Positions 15,416 through 21,106 of a stretch of 21,106 bases of DNA are shown here, piece after piece. How positions within the stretch are numbered: the stretch's first letter is position 1; each line of letters begins with the position of its first letter. The notes under the pieces were generated by a model that ran no database searches, was not told the DNA's origin, and was given only the letters and a program-made list of their open reading frames with translations. Source of the DNA: JBBRSC01 sp038245795 (GTDB taxonomy: Bacteria; Actinomycetota; Acidimicrobiia; Acidimicrobiales; Microtrichaceae); NCBI GenBank assembly GCA_038245795.1, contig JBBRSC010000024.1, positions 1 to 21,106 on the forward strand, in the 5' to 3' direction. Both the position numbers and the translations under genes were made by a program.

Positions 15416-15567
15416 CTGAGTGGGAGGCCGCCGACATCCTTGACGACCCGCTCATCGCCGCTGTTGCCATCGCCAACGACGTTCCGCTCTACACAGTCAA
15501 CCCCGACGACTTCTCATCAATCAGCGAACTCCAACTCGTGGCCGTTCCTCACCCCGACCACCGCTGA
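15391..15567 (+). pseudogene. Remnant of a PIN-domain (VapC-type) toxin gene
   Basis: The frame ending at 15567 reads 'TRILADLAEWEAADILDDPL', then 'IAAVAIANDVPLYTVNPDDF' and ends 'LQLVAVPHPDHR'. This is the C-terminal third of a VapC-type PIN domain, with the conserved D..IAA.A and LYT.NPDDF blocks. The N-terminal half with the first acidic residues is absent and the frame is closed by a stop at 15355. It overlaps the end of the phosphotransferase remnant in another frame. The natural C-terminus and stop appear preserved, so this gene lost its 5' part by deletion or recombination. Confidence 0.65.
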
Positions 15568-15572
15568 CGGCC

Positions 15573-16700
15573 TCAGCCCCCCGGGGCGAGGACGTCCTCT
15601 ACCGCCTGGAACGCCGGTTTCGGCTTGAGGTTCTCGTCGAACAGCAACGGCCGAGTCGGTACCGGGAACGCTGCCAGGAACGGGACGGTTTGCCGAAGGC
15701 CCGGATCATCAAGCCATGTGTCAGCATCGCTCACCCCCCAGACGGTCAACTCGACACACCCCGACGATACGCATTCCTGCGCGACCTGCCTCCACATCGC
15801 CTCTTGGGCCGCGGCGTCACGATTCGGCGACCCGCCGGGGACGTCGGCTTCGGTCACCGCCACCTCAACGCCGAGCGCACGAAGACGCCCGACCACGTCC
15901 GAGATCCCACCGGCCCGGAGCGGTCCATCCACGAACAGGTGCGTCTGCAACCCGACTCCGTCGAGCGGCACACCTTGCGCTTTCAATCCCCGAACCAATT
16001 CGACGAGACCCTCAGCTTTCGCTGGCAGGTACTCGGTGCCGTTTTCGTTGATCCACAGCTCGGCATTCGGGTCAGCAGCGCGAGCGGCCTTGAGGGTGCG
16101 CTCGATGTAGTCCGGACCCATTCGTTCAACGAACACATTTCGGTGAACATCTCCGTCCAACGGATTCAGCGGTTCGTTCACCACATCCCACCGCTGCACC
16201 CGACCGCGATAGCGGCCGACTTGGGTCGTGATGCCGTCGAGCACTGCCGCCGTGAACTCACCGGGATCTGTCATGGCGTCGAGCCAAGCCGGGATGCCAT
16301 TGCCCGATGGCTGGCCCCACACCAGCGTGTGCCCGCGAACTTGAAGACCCTTCCGCTGAGCGAAGTCGACCGCCGCATCGGCTCCGGTCCAATCCCAGGT
16401 GGTCGCCGTGGGACGCGCCACACTCCACTTCATGGCGTTCTCCGGTGTGACCGAATCGAAACGCTCGGCCACGAGCGCTGCGTAGGCGGGATCCGATTCC
16501 AGCCGCTTGGCAGTGACGGCCGCTCCGAGCCGGGCCGTGCGTGCCGGCGACGGCACCGAAGTGGTCGCTGAGGTCGACGAGGTCGGCGTGGTCGCCGCCG
16601 GTTGGGTGGACGCCTCCCGATCGGAGGAGCACGAGCCCAAGATCATCGCCGCGCTCACCAACAATGCGACCCCGTACGGAGTAGCTCCGCAGCGACCCAA
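15573..16700 (-). CDS. Endo-1,4-beta-xylanase-like GH10 lipoprotein
   Basis: A secreted glycoside hydrolase family 10 protein. From the TTG at 16700 it has 375 residues: a short basic start, a hydrophobic core and lipobox LGSC (Cys24), then a Ser/Thr/Pro linker (about 25-55), then the GH10 barrel. Markers are 'VTPENAMKW', 'GHTLVWGQ', acid/base E176 in 'WDVVNEP', nucleophile E284 in 'VAVTEADV', and 'VWGVSDADTW'. The frame stays open to 16889, but that region overlaps the TetR gene and would bury the signal peptide, so I place the start at TTG; no good Shine-Dalgarno sequence supports it. GH10 enzymes cleave xylan. No other polysaccharide genes are near. Confidence 0.85.
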   Translation of the reverse strand: MGRCGATPYGVALLVSAAMILGSCSSDREASTQPAATTPTSSTSATTSVPSPARTARLGAAVTAKRLESDPAYAALVAERFDSVTPENAMKWSVARPTATTWDWTGADAAVDFAQRKGLQVRGHTLVWGQPSGNGIPAWLDAMTDPGEFTAAVLDGITTQVGRYRGRVQRWDVVNEPLNPLDGDVHRNVFVERMGPDYIERTLKAARAADPNAELWINENGTEYLPAKAEGLVELVRGLKAQGVPLDGVGLQTHLFVDGPLRAGGISDVVGRLRALGVEVAVTEADVPGGSPNRDAAAQEAMWRQVAQECVSSGCVELTVWGVSDADTWLDDPGLRQTVPFLAAFPVPTRPLLFDENLKPKPAFQAVEDVLAPGG

Positions 16701-16720
16701 GTGGGGACGATCCCGTGGAC

Positions 16721-17422
16721 TTATCGTTGCCCCCCCATTCCCATCGCGACTGCCGCGTGTTCGGCAGCGGGGTGGGACCGTTCCATGGCGGCCCACACGT
16801 TCGGTTGCACTCCCGAGATGCCGGATTCGATGAACTGGGCCAGGAAGTCCACGAGGGTGGCTCGGTCCCAGGTCGGATCGTCGAAGCACAACAGAATGAC
16901 CTCCTCGGTCATGGCGAAGAACAGACGGGCCATCACCTCGGCCGCGACATCGATCGGTGCACCCACAGCGCTGGACTCACGTCGGTAGTTCGCCGCCATC
17001 ACCTCGACGAGGTGGTGACGCAACTGGCGACCAACTTCAGGGTCGTCGTCGGGCCACGAGTACGGAGCGCGGGCGAGCAGTCGGAACGCATCGGGGTTCT
17101 GCTCGGCGTAGTCCACGGCCGCACCGACCCGTCGACGTGTGCGGTCCGAGAGCTCGAGATCAGTCGTCTCGGCATTGTTCACCCGAAAGCTGTCACGAAG
17201 ACTTCGCACCGCCTGTTCCACACATGCCCGGAAGAGGTCGTCCTTAGAAAGGTACAACTCGTAAATGGCTGGCTTACTCACGCCAGCTCCGGCAGCGATG
17301 TCATCAATGGATGTGCCGGCCCGGCCCCCGGCAGCGAAGAGCCGTGTGGCGGTGTCCAACACCACGACTCGACGTACGTGCGCTGGCAGCTTTGGTGGCC
17401 GGCCGCGAGGCGCCGTGGTCAT
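16721..17422 (-). CDS. TetR family transcriptional regulator (divergent to amidohydrolase)
   Basis: A 233-residue regulator. 'APRGRPPKLPAHVRRVVVLD' precedes helix 1, and the helix-turn-helix is at about 37-56 ('TSIDDIAAGAGVSKPAIYEL'), followed by 'YLSKDDLFRACVEQ'. The C-terminal domain is helical and has no recognised ligand motif. The start ATG lies nine bases after a TAAAAT box and next to the palindrome TACCAGCTGGTA. It is divergent from the amidohydrolase, which carries a similar palindrome in its promoter. The xylanase-like gene starts 20 bases after the stop and may be cotranscribed. Confidence 0.9.
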   Translation of the reverse strand: MTTAPRGRPPKLPAHVRRVVVLDTATRLFAAGGRAGTSIDDIAAGAGVSKPAIYELYLSKDDLFRACVEQAVRSLRDSFRVNNAETTDLELSDRTRRRVGAAVDYAEQNPDAFRLLARAPYSWPDDDPEVGRQLRHHLVEVMAANYRRESSAVGAPIDVAAEVMARLFFAMTEEVILLCFDDPTWDRATLVDFLAQFIESGISGVQPNVWAAMERSHPAAEHAAVAMGMGGQR

Positions 17423-17431
17423 CTCGAAGTC

Positions 17432-17450
17432 ATTTTACTACCAGCTGGTA
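17432..17450 (-). promoter_or_regulatory. Promoter -10 box and adjoining operator of the TetR gene
   Basis: On the minus strand TAAAAT (17432-17437) is a good -10 box nine bases before the ATG. The perfect 12-bp palindrome TACCAGCTGGTA (17439-17450) directly abuts it upstream, in the place of the -35/-10 spacer, as expected for an autorepressed TetR gene. No clear -35 was found. Confidence 0.55.
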
Positions 17451-17492
17451 CAGCATGAAGACACTATATCGCATGAATACTTGGCCTAGCCT

Positions 17493-17521
17493 TTGACTCT
17501 TTTTATACTGCTCAGTATCTT
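17493..17521 (+). promoter_or_regulatory. Leaderless, operator-bearing promoter of the amidohydrolase
   Basis: TTGACT (17493-17498) and TATCTT (17516-17521) are separated by 17 bases and followed by six bases and the ATG at 17528, a textbook leaderless promoter. The perfect palindrome ATACTG-CT-CAGTAT (17505-17518) fills the spacer and touches the -10 box. It shares TAC-N6-GTA with the palindrome at 17439-17450. An alternative pair is TTGGCC (17481-17486) with TATACT (17504-17509), also 17 bases apart. Confidence 0.6.
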
Positions 17522-17527
17522 TCTGGC

Positions 17528-18634
17528 ATGAGCACAACCCTCCCCGAAGTTCACGGCCGGATCAACGACCTGGACAGCCACCTCCAGGTGCCGATGTCCC
17601 GCTGGGGTGAGGTCTTCGGCCATGCCACTGCACGATTCGGCGAGGCCTTTGCTGGTAACTCGCTCCTCGACGCCTCCGACGAACCCGAACTGACCCCAGA
17701 GTCCGTGTGGACGACCAAGGGCAGCGCGGCACCAGGTGCCTCGACGCCCGAGGGTCGGTTGGCCGCCCTCGATGTCATGGGGATCGAGCGCCAACTCATC
17801 TTTCCTCAGGTCCTCCTGGCCATGCCTGCCTGGTCGGATCACCCGAACGCGTCCGCAGTGCTGCGCGAGTACAACGACACGGTGTTGCGGTGGACGAGCG
17901 CTGGCCAGGGTCGACTCCGACCGACGGCCTTGCTCAACCTGACCACGATCGATGGCGCCATCGCCGAAGCCGAACGAGTCGCCGCAGGAGGCGCTCGCGC
18001 GGTGTTCATCCAAGATGGCATTGCACCCGGTGGCCTCTCCCCCGCTGCGCCCGAGATTGCTCCGCTGTGGGCGTTGTTGGCAGAGGCCGAACTTCCCGTC
18101 ACACTGCACATCGGGGGCCAGGGTGGCTTCTTCGGGAGCGACGTCTGGCAGGAAGCCGACCTGCTCCGGCCTGGCAGCTTCTCGACCGGGGAGCCGGTCG
18201 GCCCGCACATGCTCGCCACCATGCACCTTGCCGCTCAGAACTACTTGGCCACCATGATCTACGGCGGAGTGTTCGATCGGCACCCCGCGCTGCGCGTCGG
18301 CGTGATCGAACTCGGTGCCATGTGGGTTGGCCCGTTCGTCGATCTCCTCGAGGATCGCATGCAAATGTCGAGGCGCCTTCGCGACGGGCTCCAGCGCCGC
18401 CCGACCGAGGTCTTCATCGACCAGATTCGCGTCACACCCTTCTTCTTTGAGCGCACCGCCCGACAGATCGAGCGCTATGGAATGTCGGAGATTTACGCGT
18501 TCTCCACCGACTTCCCCCACCCCGAGGGCGGCACCGACCCCATCGGTCGGATGGGCGCCGACATCCAATCCCTCGGCGACGACGCCGTCGAAGCCTTTTT
18601 CGTCAGCAACGCCGAACTCCTGCTCCCCGCCTGA
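17528..18634 (+). CDS. Amidohydrolase family protein (ACMSD-like, PF04909 type)
   Basis: A 368-residue metal-dependent TIM-barrel hydrolase or decarboxylase. The N-terminal 'NDLDSHLQVP' gives the DxDxH variant of the metal motif (D14, D16, H18). 'LPVTLHIGGQGG' carries the next histidine (H194), 'VIELGAMWVG' holds E261, and 'FSTDFPHPEGG' supplies the late aspartate (D328). This set fits the amidohydrolase-2 proteins common in actinobacteria, many in degradation of aromatic or alicyclic compounds; the substrate is unknown. No Shine-Dalgarno sequence precedes the ATG, in keeping with a leaderless promoter. It is divergent from a TetR gene that probably represses it and converges with the TrmO-MOSC gene across a 93-base gap. 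Confidence 0.85.
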   Translation: MSTTLPEVHGRINDLDSHLQVPMSRWGEVFGHATARFGEAFAGNSLLDASDEPELTPESVWTTKGSAAPGASTPEGRLAALDVMGIERQLIFPQVLLAMPAWSDHPNASAVLREYNDTVLRWTSAGQGRLRPTALLNLTTIDGAIAEAERVAAGGARAVFIQDGIAPGGLSPAAPEIAPLWALLAEAELPVTLHIGGQGGFFGSDVWQEADLLRPGSFSTGEPVGPHMLATMHLAAQNYLATMIYGGVFDRHPALRVGVIELGAMWVGPFVDLLEDRMQMSRRLRDGLQRRPTEVFIDQIRVTPFFFERTARQIERYGMSEIYAFSTDFPHPEGGTDPIGRMGADIQSLGDDAVEAFFVSNAELLLPA

Positions 18635-18727
18635 GCCCGCATTGTCAGAGCTGACCGTTGTCGACGACGAGTTCGGCAGTATGCGCACCGACCAGGTTCG
18701 CCGAGCCCTCACGGGAATCGACGCTCG

Positions 18728-19762
18728 CTATGAGTTGCCCGATGGGAGCTTCTCGATGGTGTCGCCGGTCGTGATGGTGCCGGGTTCGATCACGCGCGCG
18801 CAGATACCGCGGAGTCGATGGGCCTTGCCCACTCGACCGTTGATCCACCGATGCGCGGCCAACCCAAAGCGGAGAGTGAACTTGGCGCACCCCGTATGTG
18901 GTTTGGCGGTCACCTCGATCACCGCTGACCCGATGCGCAGGCGGGTACCGGTGGGCAGATTCTCGGGCGAGAGGTCGAAGTCGACGAAGAGCTGATCGCC
19001 AGCGAGCGCCATCCGTTCGTCGCCGCCAGCCACCAATCGAGCACAGCGGGAGTTCATGATGTTGAGCTGCGCCTCGGGTTCCGCTGATCCGTCGAGGCTC
19101 GATCGGCTGCCGCGCCGCAGCCAGTTGTCTCCAACCAACCCGACCTCGACGTCGAGTTCTGCCGATGCCAACACGACGCGCTCCTCAACGTCGGGGCGGG
19201 CCACAATCAAGTCAAGGCGGCCACCGTCCTGTGGGGATCGCCGTACTTCGGCGAGCCAAGCGTCAGCGTCAACCGCCTGGTGCTCGTCGGGACCAAGTAC
19301 CCAATATCCGGCCATCAGTTCACGGCTCCAGTCCGGCTGGAGGACGTCGCCCCGCGGACCGAATTCGGCCATGTACGGCTTGACGTCGAGAACTGGGGTG
19401 CCGTCGATGGCATCGAGTCCGCGCACTCCCAATTCGCCTCCGGAACGAACCGACATCAGTTCGCACACTGTGGTGCCGATCCGGTTCGGTCGGTTCTTGG
19501 CGCGCTGGGCGAGGATGCCGACCTCGGGCCACTCGGGATTGCCTCGCGGTCGACGGCTTCCACGGGTCACGTCGCTCTCATCGACCCGGTCGAACACAAA
19601 GACGACTTCGACATGGCTGAAGGACCGAAGACCAGCGGTCACGTCGTCCCCGAGCAGATTCAGGTCGAGGTGGATACAGCTGTCCACCCGGTCCCAGTTG
19701 TCATCGATTGCCTCGGTCCGGTCGTTGCGCACCACACCGATCGGGATCATCTCAAAGCTCAT
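18728..19762 (-). CDS. TrmO (TsaA/YaeB-like) and MOSC domain fusion protein
   Basis: A 344-residue two-domain protein. Residues 5-140 form a TsaA-like beta-barrel: 'IPIGVVRNDR', 'FSHVEVVFVFDRV', 'RGNPEWPEVGILAQRAKNRP' and 'RGLDAIDGTPVLDVKPYM' are its conserved blocks; these proteins include TrmO, which N6-methylates t6A37 in tRNA with SAM. Residues about 165-340 form a MOSC-type domain with 'GLVGDNWLRRGS', 'LAGDQLFVDFDLSPENLPTG' and 'AKPHTGCAKF' (Cys292). MOSC domains bind sulfur or molybdenum-cofactor sulfur via a cysteine, as in YiiM and MOCOS. Both halves usually occur as separate proteins, so this is a fusion. Separate functions for the two halves, or a shared one, cannot be judged here. 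Both domain calls are strong. Confidence 0.85.
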   Translation of the reverse strand: MSFEMIPIGVVRNDRTEAIDDNWDRVDSCIHLDLNLLGDDVTAGLRSFSHVEVVFVFDRVDESDVTRGSRRPRGNPEWPEVGILAQRAKNRPNRIGTTVCELMSVRSGGELGVRGLDAIDGTPVLDVKPYMAEFGPRGDVLQPDWSRELMAGYWVLGPDEHQAVDADAWLAEVRRSPQDGGRLDLIVARPDVEERVVLASAELDVEVGLVGDNWLRRGSRSSLDGSAEPEAQLNIMNSRCARLVAGGDERMALAGDQLFVDFDLSPENLPTGTRLRIGSAVIEVTAKPHTGCAKFTLRFGLAAHRWINGRVGKAHRLRGICARVIEPGTITTGDTIEKLPSGNS

Positions 19763-20074
19763 CGCCCCAGTGTTGCCGACCGTCTGCTGAGGTCATCGGT
19801 CCTTTTCCGGCGGACCGCGGCACGGCCGGTGATCTGTCGATTCAGGACGGCGCCCACCCAACGGGGCTTCATTCAACGCCGACGCTTGGTCAGTTTCACC
19901 GCCGACGATCGGAACGGAATTTCGGGTTACGTCAGCTACCTGTCTCAGCCCTGTGCTCCGTCGCAGTTTCGGCCATGTTGTCGAAATGGTCATCCTGAAA
20001 ACACGATTCATGCCAGCGACGGATGACGATCACTGCGATGATGCGTGGAACAAGCAAACCAGAGGTATCCCCCC
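19763..20074. other. Divergent gap without recognisable gene
   Basis: No protein-like frame is seen in these 312 bases; the open frames here are short and Arg/Ser-rich. It must hold promoters for the TrmO-MOSC gene and the acyl-CoA dehydrogenase. A 5-bp inverted repeat TTTCG/CGAAA (19967-19971, 19982-19986) is the only candidate operator and is weak. AGAGG at 20061-20065 serves the dehydrogenase start. Confidence 0.5.
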
Positions 20075-21106
20075 ATGACATCGTCCAGTGCCGTCAAAGA
20101 ACGACTCGAGCAGGTCCTGCCCGGGATTCGAGACGGCGCCGTCGCCGTCGATAGGGACGGGACTTTCCCTACGGAACAGGTCAAATCCCTCGCCGACAGC
20201 GGCCTCCTGGGTCTCATCCTTCCGACTGAAGTCGGTGGCATGGGCGGCGGACCTACGGCGCTGGTCGAGGCGATGATGGGTGTTGCGTCGGCGTGCGGAT
20301 CGACGTCGATGGTGTACCTGATGCATCTCGCCGCTACCGCCGTGACCAACGCAGCGCCACCCTCGCAGGGTGGTCCCGAACTCCTCGCCGATTTCGCCAG
20401 CGGTTCACGACTCGGCACGCTCGCCTTCAGCGAAAAGGGATCGCGCAGTCATTTCTGGGCACCCGTCTCCAAGGCCACCCGCACCACCGCCGATGCCGTG
20501 AACATCGGCGCCGACAAGAGCTGGGTCACCTCCGCCCGCACCGCAGATGTCTACGTGGCCAGCGCGTTGGCTTCCGGGGCAGACGGACCGACCGATTCGA
20601 ATCTCTACGTGGTCGACCGGACGAATCCTGGCGTCAACGTGTTGGGAAGCTTCGACGGAGTCGGGCTGCGCGGCAACGATTCCGTACCCGTGCGGCTCGA
20701 TGTCGACATCGACGACAGCGCCCGGCTCGGCGACGAGAAGGGCGGCTTCGGCCTGATGATGCAGGTCGTCCTGCCATGGTTCTGCCTGGGGAACTCAGCA
20801 GTGTCGATGGGCTTGGCACGCGCCGCGCTCGAAGCGGCGATCAGCCACGCAACCGGGGCGAAGTTCGAACACCTCGACTCGAAGTTGGCGGACCTTCCCA
20901 CCATCCGGGCCTACCTCTCGAAGGGATGGGCCGATCTGGCTGCCCACGAGGCACTCCTGAAGGAAACGGCCGCACGAGTCGAAAACCCCGACGACGGAAC
21001 CGTCCTGGCAGTACTGGCGACCAAGGCGGCCTGCAACGAGGCCGCGCTGCGCATCACCGACACCGCAATGCGCGTGGCGGGCGGCGCAGGCTTCTCGAAG
21101 CAGCTC
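20075..21106 (+). CDS. Acyl-CoA dehydrogenase family protein (3' end outside window)
   Basis: An FAD flavoprotein of the acyl-CoA dehydrogenase family; 344 residues are visible of a usual 380 or so, and the frame runs off the right edge. 'LADSGLLGLILPTEVGGMGG' is the usual N-terminal helical block. The region 'LAFSEKGSRSHFW' and 'ADKSWVTSARTADVYVA' matches the middle beta-domain pattern ('l.ltEp..GSd', 'G.K.witna..Ad'). 'VGLRGNDSVPVRLDVDID' corresponds to the conserved 'mGwrgsdt..v.f.dv.vp' block. The C-terminal four-helix domain has begun ('DTAMRVAGGAGFSK'). The catalytic glutamate position should follow the visible part or is not identifiable here. AGAGG at 20061-20065 precedes the ATG. Substrate unknown. 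Confidence 0.88.
   Translation, partial: MTSSSAVKERLEQVLPGIRDGAVAVDRDGTFPTEQVKSLADSGLLGLILPTEVGGMGGGPTALVEAMMGVASACGSTSMVYLMHLAATAVTNAAPPSQGGPELLADFASGSRLGTLAFSEKGSRSHFWAPVSKATRTTADAVNIGADKSWVTSARTADVYVASALASGADGPTDSNLYVVDRTNPGVNVLGSFDGVGLRGNDSVPVRLDVDIDDSARLGDEKGGFGLMMQVVLPWFCLGNSAVSMGLARAALEAAISHATGAKFEHLDSKLADLPTIRAYLSKGWADLAAHEALLKETAARVENPDDGTVLAVLATKAACNEAALRITDTAMRVAGGAGFSKQL

Larger units (their letters stand above)
15112..15572. other. Strip without intact gene, carrying gene debris
   Basis: No complete gene fits in these 461 bases. From 15278 two short protein-like tails occur in different forward frames (listed separately). From 15112 to 15277 I see no protein similarity; a 7-bp inverted repeat AAATGGT/ACCATTT (15208-15214 and 15232-15238) is the only structure. 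The methyltransferase promoter must lie here. Confidence 0.6.

Noticed and set aside
17486..18712. A 408-codon minus-strand open frame opposite the amidohydrolase.
   Set aside because: It is the antisense of a clearly recognised gene with correct metal motifs; long shadow frames are common in high-GC genomes.
18635..18790. A forward frame reading 'LTVVDDEFGSMRTDQV' and 'RALTGIDARYELPDGSFSMV' after the amidohydrolase, possibly a small gene or extension.
   Set aside because: It has no start with a ribosome binding site, no family match I recognise, and continues as Arg-rich antisense of the TrmO-MOSC gene. Too short to claim.
19793..20011. Minus-strand 72-residue open frame in the gap before the acyl-CoA dehydrogenase.
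   Set aside because: Composition is that of a random high-GC frame, with no motif and no ribosome binding site.
1..21106. Search by eye for CRISPR arrays, tRNA genes, transposases and phage genes.
   Set aside because: No regularly spaced repeats, cloverleaf-like segments, or transposase, integrase or phage proteins were recognised. A tRNA scan could still find something I missed.

Overview
The window is high-GC DNA with dense short-gap genes, many GTG starts and several TANNNT -10 boxes placed six bases before a start codon (leaderless promoters). It encodes a Ddn/DUF385-type deazaflavin (F420) oxidoreductase, an EmrB/QacA exporter, DrrAB-like ABC exporters and three TetR regulators. This suits an actinobacterium, perhaps a free-living Acidimicrobiia-like lineage; the rank is inference. 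No rRNA, tRNA, CRISPR array or transposase was seen.

Left part (1-3710): the tail of an RDD membrane protein runs into a long hairpin (133-185). A leftward set follows: CYTH-CHAD protein, NAD-dependent epimerase, SRPBCC protein. A small low-affinity iron permease family gene faces the opposite way.

Export block (3762-9814): a palindromic operator, a DHA2-type MFS exporter and its TetR regulator are followed by two tandem two-gene ABC exporters. The two ATPases share the same first six residues and their permeases overlap them by 4 bp, so all five genes could act in drug or metabolite efflux.

Middle (9832-15111): a leftward VapBC-type toxin-antitoxin pair with its own palindrome. Next is a divergent unit: a Ddn-like oxidoreductase and a YhbW-like flavin oxidoreductase to the left, a TetR regulator and a diiron ferritin-like protein to the right. 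Two identical 13-bp palindromes lie between the arms. A SnoaL/NTF2-like gene and a SAM methyltransferase follow on the minus strand.

Relict strip (15112-15572): no intact gene, but two gene tails in different frames, one of an aminoglycoside-phosphotransferase-like protein and one of a PIN-domain toxin.

Right part (15573-21106): a GH10 xylanase-like lipoprotein and a TetR regulator on the minus strand, divergent from an amidohydrolase, with two TAC-N6-GTA palindromes in between. Then come a TrmO-MOSC fusion on the minus strand and an acyl-CoA dehydrogenase cut by the window edge.

The most interesting items are the diiron/flavin/F420 divergent unit with duplicated operators, the TrmO-MOSC fusion, the relict strip and the repressible leaderless promoter of the amidohydrolase. 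I found no clearly new defence or mobile system.
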